Of a stretch of 64,000 bases of DNA, positions 34,535 through 42,448 are shown in pieces. This DNA is from Owenweeksia sp. GTDB taxonomy: Bacteria; Bacteroidota; Bacteroidia; Flavobacteriales; Schleiferiaceae. Position 1 is the first letter of the stretch, and every line of letters begins with the position of its first letter. Below the pieces are notes generated by a model, which ran no database searches, had not been told where the DNA came from, and saw only the letters and a list, made by a program, of their open reading frames with translations. Where the stretch lies: assembly GCA_028285465.1 (NCBI GenBank), contig JANQPD010000023.1:62001-126000 (forward strand), read 5' to 3'. A program made the translations under genes and the position numbers.

Positions 34535-35657
34535 TTAGATATTTAATAAAACCATGCAGAAGCGCAAGGTTCATATACAGGAAGTGGCCCGGAAACTTCA
34601 GGAAGGCCAATCCTTTACCCCGCGAAAATACTACCCCCATCAATGCCAGTAGCACAAAAGCGGCATAAAATAGCATGAACAGCAGTATGGTTTTGTCTAT
34701 GAATGCGAGATAAATACCCGTACCGGCAATACCCAATAAAAAGAAAGGCGTTAGCCAACGCAGCACCTTATGCGATAAGAAAGCAAAGCCCAAAGGCCGG
34801 AAACGCTGCCATAGCAATGCTTTAAAATAATGCAGATTCTGAAAATTGCCGATAGAAATGCGCACCTTGCGTTTGTATTCTTCTTTTATGATCGTGCTTA
34901 CGTCTTCATATACCACTGCCTTTGGTTCAAAAAGCACTTTACCCCCTTCGGAAAGGACGTGCATGCTTACAAAAAAGTCTTCCATAAAGAAAGTAGGAGG
35001 GATGGGCGGGAAAGCCTCTCTTTTGATGAGGTAGCAGCCACCTTCAACCCCCATAACCATCTGCCAGCGGTTTGCTTCTGCGGCTTTTATCCGGTTCTCA
35101 AGGTTTAAATACGCATTTTCCTGCAGGCTTATCCCCTTATTCAGCTCTTTACCCGGGTATACCATGTTTCCACCAACTATGGTGGCTTTTTCAATCAGTA
35201 AACGCTGCACCAATGCAGGTACCGTTTCTCTGGCAAACATCACGTTTGCATCGGTTAGCAACAGGTAAGGGGCCCTACTGTGTTTTGTCAGAAAATTGAT
35301 GATCCCCGTTTTCCCCGTGCGCTTCTCAAAGCGGTGCAACCTGAGGCGAGGGTATTCTGACTGCAGCTGGCGTATGATCTCATCCGTCCCGTCATTGCTG
35401 CAGTCGGAGCCTATATACAGGCTGATCTTTTCTGCCGGATAATTGCTTTCAAAACAACTCCGTATTTTTTTTTCAATGACGGCGGCTTCGTTGTAGGCAG
35501 CAAAGAGAATGTCAACTTCAGGCAGGTTTTGGTCGTTTTTTTCGGGCAATGGTTTTGAGGTTGATGAGAAAAGCAACATGCCTGCCGGATAAAAAAGGTA
35601 GGTCCAAAGAACCCCTGTAAGGCATAACCAAAAACATATGTAGGCAAAGGTGATCAT
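34485..35657 (-). CDS. Membrane glycosyltransferase family 2 (cellulose-synthase-like)
   Basis: 390 aa. One N-terminal helix, then a GT-A domain: PEVDILFAAYNEAAVIEKK near 46, SDCSNDGTDEI near 85, LLTDANVMF near 133 (DxD-type), VEGGCYLIKREAF near 205, and FMEDFFVS near 225 (catalytic ED). Three C-terminal helices follow. The Q/RxxRW-like motif is absent. Inner-membrane processive or lipid-linked transfer is possible; donor unknown. Stop/start overlap of 4 bp with the GT4 gene upstream, and a 50-bp overlap with ribB. Confidence 0.85.
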   Translation of the reverse strand: MITFAYICFWLCLTGVLWTYLFYPAGMLLFSSTSKPLPEKNDQNLPEVDILFAAYNEAAVIEKKIRSCFESNYPAEKISLYIGSDCSNDGTDEIIRQLQSEYPRLRLHRFEKRTGKTGIINFLTKHSRAPYLLLTDANVMFARETVPALVQRLLIEKATIVGGNMVYPGKELNKGISLQENAYLNLENRIKAAEANRWQMVMGVEGGCYLIKREAFPPIPPTFFMEDFFVSMHVLSEGGKVLFEPKAVVYEDVSTIIKEEYKRKVRISIGNFQNLHYFKALLWQRFRPLGFAFLSHKVLRWLTPFFLLGIAGTGIYLAFIDKTILLFMLFYAAFVLLALMGVVFSRGKGLAFLKFPGHFLYMNLALLHGFIKYLNGIDSNVWQPTKRNQA

Positions 35658-36844
35658 GCGCTTTTATAGAAGGCCAGCAGGCGCTTGCCCAGCGTTTGGT
35701 TATCGAACTGTTCATGTGCAAAATACCGGGCGGCCCGGGCAATCTCGTTGCGTTTTTCCGGGTTGGTTAATGCCCAATCGATTTGCTCAGCAAAAGCTTG
35801 TGGATCATCGGCCAGCAAAATGTTTTCGCCATGGGTTACCGGGATGCCTTCTGCACCTATGGAAGTGCTTATGATGCATTTTCCCATAACCATATATTCC
35901 AGTACTTTAATACGCATACCGCTTCCCGCCAGCAAAGGCACCATACAAAGCCTTGCATCTGCCAGGAAATGCGCCTTGTCCTTAACGGCCCCTTCTATCT
36001 TTAGCTGAGCGGTAGACCTTTCCCTAAGCCGCTTCGGCATACCATAACCGGCCAGGTGAATCTTCATGTCCGGTTGTTTTTCTGCTATTAATGGCCACAC
36101 TTCTTCAATAAACCATTCCAGTCCGCTTAGATTTGGTAGCCAATCCATGCTGGCCAGGTACGCGACATCATAAGCAGGGCTTGTGGTGGAGTTTTGCGGA
36201 TAATCTTTTGCTTCTATACCGCAGGGAATATGCAATGCAGGTCCTGAAAAACCCAGATGCCGGAAGTGTGTAAGGTCTTTGTTCGTAATAGGTACCAGCG
36301 CATCTATTTTTTTAAGCACATACAGTTCAAAGGTTTTAAGCCGCTTCACCTGTAGCTGAAGATATTTCTTTTTCAGCGGGTTTTTTTCCTTTTTGAGTTG
36401 CTGCTCCCAGATGCGGTGCTCTACATTATGTGCGCGGAGGCTGATCTTGGCTTCTGTTTCCCGTAGCAGGGGAAGGTACACCGCCATGGGCAACCCATCG
36501 ATCTGTATCCAGTCAAAGGCGTGCTCCTCCAGCTCTTTCCTGAGCCTTTTTGCAAAGGTGTTCTGGTAAAAACGACTCACGTGAAAAGCCTCTTTGCTAA
36601 AGAGGTTTGAGAAGGTGTTTTTGGGGGTTATGTTGGTATTTGCGGTAACGTGGTCAAAATGCAAACCCTCAGGGATACTGGCTTCGATCTCTGAAGGCGT
36701 TTTATGATGCTTGTGTGTATTGAGGCTTAGCATATGTACGCGGGCCCCCGCTTGCTGAAGGGCTTTTGCCATACTTGCCATGGCAATACTGCTGCCGTCC
36801 GTAGGCGGAAAAGGTACTTTATTGCTGAGCAGAAGGATCTTCAA
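35654..36844 (-). CDS. Glycosyltransferase family 4 protein
   Basis: 396 aa GT-B enzyme from a TTG start. N-terminus KILLLSNKVPFPPTDGSSIA; C-terminal half DVAYLASMDWLPNLSGLEWF near 225, and ARLCMVPLLAGSGMRIKVLEYMVMGKCIIST near 300-330 supplies the donor-site pattern of the GT4 family found in PEP-CTERM/sugar-transfer PH1-type clusters. Together with the GT2 gene it forms a two-gene glycan module inserted between lptG and ribB. Confidence 0.82.
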   Translation of the reverse strand: MKILLLSNKVPFPPTDGSSIAMASMAKALQQAGARVHMLSLNTHKHHKTPSEIEASIPEGLHFDHVTANTNITPKNTFSNLFSKEAFHVSRFYQNTFAKRLRKELEEHAFDWIQIDGLPMAVYLPLLRETEAKISLRAHNVEHRIWEQQLKKEKNPLKKKYLQLQVKRLKTFELYVLKKIDALVPITNKDLTHFRHLGFSGPALHIPCGIEAKDYPQNSTTSPAYDVAYLASMDWLPNLSGLEWFIEEVWPLIAEKQPDMKIHLAGYGMPKRLRERSTAQLKIEGAVKDKAHFLADARLCMVPLLAGSGMRIKVLEYMVMGKCIISTSIGAEGIPVTHGENILLADDPQAFAEQIDWALTNPEKRNEIARAARYFAHEQFDNQTLGKRLLAFYKSA

Positions 36845-38328
36845 GATTTGCGCTTAAGCCTTGCAAAGGTGTTTGAAATTTTCTGAAAGGGCTTCAGGTA
36901 AAGCTCCTTATTAAAAATAGCGCTGTCGTTTGCAGATTTATAGGTGAGGAATATCCCGAAAGGCAATAAATAAAAATTGGCTACCCACATCGCCCAAAAA
37001 GGGGTCCATACCAGTTCGCGGCCCAGTTTTTCAAAAGAATAAGAAGTGACGTGGTAAATGAGAAAAATGAATACGGAAACTACTACGGGCATCCCCATTC
37101 CCCCTTTGCGTATGATGGCCCCAAGCGGAGCACCAATAAAAAACAACACCAGGCAGGTAAAGGACACAGAGAACTTTTTTTGCTGCTCAAGCAGGTGGCG
37201 GGCAATCACTTTTTCGCGCCAAACGTACTCCTGGTGCGTGTTCTCGAAGTAGGCTTTGTTGCTACGCGCAATGCGCAACGCGTTTTGAACGACCTGTGGG
37301 CGGGTAGGGGTTTCTATATTCAAAAGGATGGTATCTTCCATTTGGCTGAAATCCTGTACTTTTTTCAGTACTTCTTCTTTGGTAACCGGTTTGCGGAGCG
37401 AGTCAGCCTTACTCAACTGAGTGCCTACACCGGTAAAGGTATATTTGCTTACCATTTGCCGGGTAAAATCTGTTTTACGCTCGGCATAAGAAAGGTAGAG
37501 CGAATCTACTGCCTTATCCAACTGGCGTACGTTGAGCATGTCGTAATCTTTGTTCCCGCCTTCCCGCAGGTCTCCGTTTTGGAATTGCGACAGACTGAAC
37601 CGGATAAGTGCTGTATCGAATACGGTAGTGGTAAACTGGTAGTTGTCGCGGTCTTTCCTTTCTTTGGGCAACAGGTCTTCGTATGTGCTGCCGTTGTAAA
37701 GGTTAATGTCGAGGAATTGCTCATTACCCGTTACTTCCATAAAGCCTTCCTCTGCAGTAATTACTTTCAGGTTGCCGGCCTCTTTGGTATGGTCATAAAT
37801 GTACACATCGCGCAACTGGCTCTTGTTCTCACCAAATTTCTCCCCGATCTTCAAAGAGTATCCCTCCAGGCCGGAGTAGAAAACGCCCTGCCGGATGTTG
37901 AGGGCAGGTTTGGCATTGGTAATGTTCCGCAATAGGGTACCGCTTTTTAAATTGGCTACGGGGATAACGTAATTGCTGAAAAGGAAGGCCCCGGCTGAAA
38001 TAAACAACATGAGCACGATCAAGGGGCGCATAATGCGAAACAGCGAAAGTCCCGAAGATTTCATGGCAGCTAATTCATAGTGTTCGCCCATGCCCCCGAA
38101 GGTCATAATGGCGCTGAGCAAAATGGCCAGGGTAAGCGCCCTGGGGACCACCGCGGCTGAGGCGTAAAAAAGCATTTCTGCGATGTAGTACCACTCTACG
38201 CCACGGCCCACCAGATCGTCGATGTATACCCATATGAACTGCATGAGCAGGAAAAGCACCATCACGATAAAAGTGACCAGGAAAGGCCGGATAAAGGCCC
38301 CGAGCATAAAGCGGTCAATTATTTTCAT
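36841..38328 (-). CDS. LptF/LptG-family LPS transport permease (YjgP/YjgQ)
   Basis: 495 aa. Helices near residues 14-38, 58-78, 98-118, and a C-terminal group at about 395-475. The motif LSAIMTFGGMGEHYELAAMKSSGLS is the coupling helix. A periplasmic beta-jellyroll of ~270 residues in between is larger than in E. coli LptG, normal for Bacteroidota. Moves LPS from the inner membrane with LptB. Follows lolA by 0 bp and overlaps the GT4 gene by 4 bp. Confidence 0.9.
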   Translation of the reverse strand: MKIIDRFMLGAFIRPFLVTFIVMVLFLLMQFIWVYIDDLVGRGVEWYYIAEMLFYASAAVVPRALTLAILLSAIMTFGGMGEHYELAAMKSSGLSLFRIMRPLIVLMLFISAGAFLFSNYVIPVANLKSGTLLRNITNAKPALNIRQGVFYSGLEGYSLKIGEKFGENKSQLRDVYIYDHTKEAGNLKVITAEEGFMEVTGNEQFLDINLYNGSTYEDLLPKERKDRDNYQFTTTVFDTALIRFSLSQFQNGDLREGGNKDYDMLNVRQLDKAVDSLYLSYAERKTDFTRQMVSKYTFTGVGTQLSKADSLRKPVTKEEVLKKVQDFSQMEDTILLNIETPTRPQVVQNALRIARSNKAYFENTHQEYVWREKVIARHLLEQQKKFSVSFTCLVLFFIGAPLGAIIRKGGMGMPVVVSVFIFLIYHVTSYSFEKLGRELVWTPFWAMWVANFYLLPFGIFLTYKSANDSAIFNKELYLKPFQKISNTFARLKRKS

Positions 38329-38976
38329 TTACTCGCTGATGTAGTAGCCGGGATAGTCTTCCTTATTGAAAGTGAAGTAATTGGCGGGAAGTGCTTTATT
38401 GGGTTCAAAACTTGTTACGGTAAGGGTAAGTTCGGTGCCATTGGTACCCCATTGTTTCAGGCTGTGCAATTGCTTACTTCCCGTAAAAATGCCGATCATG
38501 ATTTTGCTGATCTCTTCGGAGGCATTGGGTTTTAAAACCACATACTGCACATTTTTTCCATCTACCTTTTTCTTAGCTCCCAGTTTGTAGCTATACCCCT
38601 TTTCATACGCACTGAGCAGCGAGGTAGGGGTCAGGCCCTGTTGTGCCTCTTCCGGGTCATAAGCCGTTATCTGAACTTCTTCGTCCTCGCGCAGGATGGT
38701 ATACAGTTTATTGCCTTGCCTGATCTGCTCTATGCCCATAAACATAAGGTGGTAGTTATCTCCTTTTACCGCAATGGTGCCGTTTTCTTCCTGCATTACC
38801 GGTGGCTCTACACGCTTGTTCACAAAGTGGTAGCTGAACTCAAGATACAGCTGACTATGCCCCTTGAGTTTTGCAGTGGCCTCATTCAGTAAAGCTTTTG
38901 CTTCTTTATCAGTGCTCTGAGGAACGGCACTCAATAAACCTATGGCCATAATGCCCGAGAGAAAAAATACTTTCAT
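38329..38976 (-). CDS. lolA: LolA-like outer-membrane lipoprotein carrier
   Basis: 215 aa from ATG at 38976; a longer in-frame start would run into ftsK. Signal peptide MKVFFLSGIMAIGLLSA, then the half-barrel LolA fold: LEFSYHFVNKRVEPPVMQEE near 45, GTIAVKGDNYHLMFMG, and C-terminal KIMIGIFTGSKQLHSLKQWG. It ferries lipoproteins across the periplasm. Sits between ftsK and lptG, an arrangement I recall as common in Bacteroidota. Confidence 0.86.
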   Translation of the reverse strand: MKVFFLSGIMAIGLLSAVPQSTDKEAKALLNEATAKLKGHSQLYLEFSYHFVNKRVEPPVMQEENGTIAVKGDNYHLMFMGIEQIRQGNKLYTILREDEEVQITAYDPEEAQQGLTPTSLLSAYEKGYSYKLGAKKKVDGKNVQYVVLKPNASEEISKIMIGIFTGSKQLHSLKQWGTNGTELTLTVTSFEPNKALPANYFTFNKEDYPGYYISE

Positions 38977-38986
38977 GCTGTGAAAT

Positions 38987-41428
38987 TTAGATGTCATGCT
39001 CATTTTTCAATAACTGTTCCAAAGCCATCTCGTCAGGTACGAGCACCTGGCGTGCTTTGGACCCTTCAAAAGGCCCTATGATACCCGCTGCTTCTAACTG
39101 ATCAATGATGCGACCGGCCCGGTTGTAGCCCAATTTTAATTTGCGTTGCAGGAGCGAAGCGGAACCTTGCTGGTGCATGACCAGGATGCGGGCGGCATCT
39201 TCAAAAAGAGCATCTCTATCGGAGGGGTCTAAGGCATCCAGGCCGCCCCCCTCATCTTCACCTTTGTATTCCGGCAGGATATATGCATCGGGATACGCCT
39301 GTTGATTGCCAATATAATCTGTGATCTCTTCTACTTCAGGGGTATCCACAAAAGCACATTGCACCCGGATAAGGTCTCCTCCCAAACTGATCAACATATC
39401 TCCCTTGCCTATAAGTTGATCGGCACCTCCGGCATCTAAGATGGTACGTGAGTCGATTTTAGAGGTTACCCTAAAGGCTGCACGGGCCGGGAAGTTTGCT
39501 TTTATGATTCCGGTAATTACGTTTACCGAAGGCCTTTGTGTGGCTACAATCAAGTGAATGCCGATGGCCCTGGCCAGTTGGGCGAGCCTTGCAATCGGGG
39601 TTTCTACTTCTTTGCCGGCCGTCATGATGAGGTCTGCAAATTCATCGATCACCAATACAATATAAGGAAGGTAGCGGTGGCCGTCTTCCGGGTTGAGCTT
39701 GCGCTTTATAAACTTGGCGTTATACTCTTTAATGTTCCGGCACATGGCATTTTTGAGCAGGTCATAGCGCTCATCCATTTCAATGCAAAGGGAATTGAGT
39801 GTATTGATCACCTTTTTGGTATCGGTGATGATGGCCTCTTCGCTATCGGGTAACTTGGCCAGGTAGTGCCGTTCAATTTTATTAAAGAGCGTAAGTTCTA
39901 CCTTTTTGGGGTCTACCAGTACAAACTTTACCTGTGAGGGGTGCTTTTTGTAGAGGATGGAGGTAAGGATCACATTTAGCCCTACAGACTTTCCTTGCCC
40001 GGTTGCCCCCGCCATGAGCAGGTGTGGCATTTTGGCCAGATCGGCCATAAAGGTTTCGTTGCTGATGGTTTTCCCAAAGGCTACCGGGAGCTCCATATCG
40101 CTGTGCTGGAACTTTTCGCCTTTTAGCAAATTGCGCATGGGCACCATTTGCGGGTTGGTATTGGGCACTTCAATGCCAATCGTTCCCTTGCCAGGTATGG
40201 GCGCAATGATCCGTATACCCAGGGCGGATAAAGAAAGGGCAATGTCGTCTTCCAGGTTCTTGATCTTGCTAATGCGTATCCCGGCCGCAGGCACAATTTC
40301 GTAAAGTGTTACAGTAGGTCCGATGGTAGCTTTGATCTTGGAGATCTCAATGTTATAGTTGTTGAGGGTATCTACGATCTTGTCTTTATTGGCCGAAAGC
40401 TCTTCCTGGTTGATGGTGATGTTGTGCTGCCCGTAATCTTTAAGCAGGTCTATAGTGGGGAGCTTAAAGCGAGACAGGTCCAGTTTGGGGTCATATTCCC
40501 CGAATTCCTTGAGCTTGCGTTTGATGTCGCGTTCAGATAACTCTTCTTCTTCCGACAGCTCCTCTATTTCAAGTCCGGCTTCCTCTTCAAGCGCTTTTTT
40601 ATCAATGTCTGCATCTTTGTTTTGCTCTTCCGGGCTATCGTCCTCCTGTATTTCGGGTTGCTCTACCACCTCGACCTCCATATTCGTTTCAAGCGCAGTT
40701 TCTTCGGTTTCTTCTTCGGCTTCTTCAAAATCTACTTCAGGCGCTTCCTCTTCTTGCGTTTTTTCAGGAGCGGTTGGTACAGCATTTTTCACGCGCCGGA
40801 GGTTATGGGTAATCTTATTGAAAAAAGCGCGAAGGGTTTCCGGGGTCCAACTAAACCGGATGGCTAAAAAGGACAAGATCGCGGCCAGTAGCACTACGGC
40901 AGTGCCCGCGTTTCCGACAAGGGAAACCATCCATTTTTCGGTAAAAAATCCGCTTTGGCCCGCCAGCACGGGGTATTCCCTAAAGGTAAAAGCCAGGGTA
41001 CAGGGCAGCCAGATGAGGAAAAAAAGAAGTGCGCCTAATTGACGGCCGAGGTTTTTAGTGCTGAATTGAAAGCTGATCTTAAGCCCTGCCAGCAGCAAAT
41101 AATAACAAATAAAATAGGCGGCAATGCCAAACCATTGGTAAATGAAAAGATGCCCGGCACGGGCGCCCAATTTCCCTAATACATTATTTACACGGTACTC
41201 CGGGTCGCTTAAATGCGCAAAGAAATTCTGGTAAAGGTCACTTTGATCTTTATCCCAGGTAAAAAGGTAAGAAGTGAAAGCCCCTGCTAAAAAAACAGCT
41301 ATAAATACGAGCAAAATGCCAAATAAGATGTGGTTCGTTTTATTCCGGAAGAAGCGTTTTACCCGCTTTGCAAAAGAAGAAGCAGATGCCTTGGAAGTCT
41401 TAGTAGAAGCCTTTTTTTTAGCTGCCAT
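38987..41428 (-). CDS. ftsK: DNA translocase FtsK/SpoIIIE
   Basis: 813 aa. Four N-terminal membrane helices (residues ~32-205), a very acidic linker (about 225-300), then alpha/beta RecA motor. Walker A GATGQGKSV near residue 473, YIVLVIDEFADLIM near 590, LARAIGIHLIVATQRPSVNV near 620. The C-terminal gamma winged helix (residues ~745-805, SASLLQRKLKLGYNRAGRII) reads DNA polarity. Pumps chromosome ends through the septum for XerCD/dif resolution. First gene of the - strand block to ribB. Confidence 0.96.
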   Translation of the reverse strand: MAAKKKASTKTSKASASSFAKRVKRFFRNKTNHILFGILLVFIAVFLAGAFTSYLFTWDKDQSDLYQNFFAHLSDPEYRVNNVLGKLGARAGHLFIYQWFGIAAYFICYYLLLAGLKISFQFSTKNLGRQLGALLFFLIWLPCTLAFTFREYPVLAGQSGFFTEKWMVSLVGNAGTAVVLLAAILSFLAIRFSWTPETLRAFFNKITHNLRRVKNAVPTAPEKTQEEEAPEVDFEEAEEETEETALETNMEVEVVEQPEIQEDDSPEEQNKDADIDKKALEEEAGLEIEELSEEEELSERDIKRKLKEFGEYDPKLDLSRFKLPTIDLLKDYGQHNITINQEELSANKDKIVDTLNNYNIEISKIKATIGPTVTLYEIVPAAGIRISKIKNLEDDIALSLSALGIRIIAPIPGKGTIGIEVPNTNPQMVPMRNLLKGEKFQHSDMELPVAFGKTISNETFMADLAKMPHLLMAGATGQGKSVGLNVILTSILYKKHPSQVKFVLVDPKKVELTLFNKIERHYLAKLPDSEEAIITDTKKVINTLNSLCIEMDERYDLLKNAMCRNIKEYNAKFIKRKLNPEDGHRYLPYIVLVIDEFADLIMTAGKEVETPIARLAQLARAIGIHLIVATQRPSVNVITGIIKANFPARAAFRVTSKIDSRTILDAGGADQLIGKGDMLISLGGDLIRVQCAFVDTPEVEEITDYIGNQQAYPDAYILPEYKGEDEGGGLDALDPSDRDALFEDAARILVMHQQGSASLLQRKLKLGYNRAGRIIDQLEAAGIIGPFEGSKARQVLVPDEMALEQLLKNEHDI

Positions 41429-41448
41429 GATGCTGTGCTGGTTCGTGC

Positions 41449-41456
41449 CAAAAATA
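41449..41456 (-). promoter_or_regulatory. Possible -7 element of the ftsK block
   Basis: TATTTTTG on the - strand, 20 bp before the ftsK ATG at 41428, fits TAnnTTTG. No TTG box at 17-23 bp, so only the -7 half is supported. Confidence 0.4.
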
Positions 41457-41539
41457 ACAACTAATCTGTGCGCCTCGCGCGATGTTTGGCAGGGCTTATG
41501 AACGGCAGGGTTTTGAAAAGATTGTGTGGAAACGGGCGC

Positions 41540-42445
41540 TTAAGGTATCCAGACTTCAGTAGTAGCCTGTGCCCCCACAATGCCGAACCCTCCTTCTATG
41601 TTGGAAAGTACTCTTACCGGTTCGGCGAAAGGATTGTAGCCCACCCGGGAATTTATGGCATTGGTTTGCAAATAATCAAATAGCGGTTTTGAAAGTGAAC
41701 GCAGACGAAAAAGAAAGGGCGTATCCGGACGTATGTTTGAATTCGTGTTTACTTGAAATTTTAAGGTAATGGTATTTCCATCAAAATATTCATCTGTAAA
41801 GTAAGCTGTAGGCCCTGTTTTGGCGTCTGTGGGGATACTGATAAGATCTCGGTTTCCGTATAGCTGAAGTAGGGGCTCATTTGTAATGATCTCTGCCCGC
41901 GTCATTGAGCCAAACAGCTCTTCCTCAAATACTTCTAATGCATAGTAATTAGAGACCCCCCGGGGGTCCTTGAACGACAATTCAACCTGGAGGCCGTAAC
42001 CCTCTCTAAAAAGAGGATTGTAGTCATTCAAGCTAGCTTCAACCGTAACATCCTCAGCAGGGTAGGGCATAGAGGTGGTGCCACTTACGGCCTCAAAGCC
42101 GGGGTAGCGCAAAGTGATTTTGTAATATTGCCCTTCTAACAACGGCTTACCAGAGCAGTACTGGAATTGCAAGGTACTATCCCTTAAAACCGTGGTGTCG
42201 CATAAGCTCATGAGCACGGGGTTTTCCCCGTTTTCTGATAAGGACAACTCGGCATCCGCCAGGTAAGGAATAGGGCCGAGTTGTTCAAAGGGAGCACTTA
42301 TGCTGGCTGTTGCCCTGATCGGCTGGCCTTTTTCGAGGATACAGTTGAGTACAAGTTTTTGCGCTTCTTCCGGGAGGTTTATGTCTATTTCTCTTACACA
42401 GGCGCTCGCCGCGAACAAACAAAGTATAGCTATTTTCTTCTTCAT
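41540..42445 (-). CDS. DUF4249 lipoprotein (receptor partner, island 1)
   Basis: 301 aa. Lipobox AASAC, mature start CVREIDINLPEEAQ. Body is beta-rich, with ALEVFEEELFG and the C-terminal DUF4249 signature PVRVLSNIEGGFGIVGA. Family function unestablished. Encoded 3 bp after the STN-bearing TonB receptor, like its three paralogues in the window, so it is probably an outer-membrane partner of the receptor. Last gene of island 1. Confidence 0.87.
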   Translation of the reverse strand: MKKKIAILCLFAASACVREIDINLPEEAQKLVLNCILEKGQPIRATASISAPFEQLGPIPYLADAELSLSENGENPVLMSLCDTTVLRDSTLQFQYCSGKPLLEGQYYKITLRYPGFEAVSGTTSMPYPAEDVTVEASLNDYNPLFREGYGLQVELSFKDPRGVSNYYALEVFEEELFGSMTRAEIITNEPLLQLYGNRDLISIPTDAKTGPTAYFTDEYFDGNTITLKFQVNTNSNIRPDTPFLFRLRSLSKPLFDYLQTNAINSRVGYNPFAEPVRVLSNIEGGFGIVGAQATTEVWIP

Positions 42446-42448
42446 GTG

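Noticed and set aside
37051-37935. 294-aa open frame on the + strand opposite lptG
   Set aside because: Antisense shadow of a clear LptF/G gene; protein sequence is low-complexity aromatic-rich with no domain.
40455-41042. 195-aa serine-rich + strand frame opposite ftsK
   Set aside because: Arises from the acidic Glu/Asp codons of the FtsK linker read in reverse; not a real gene.
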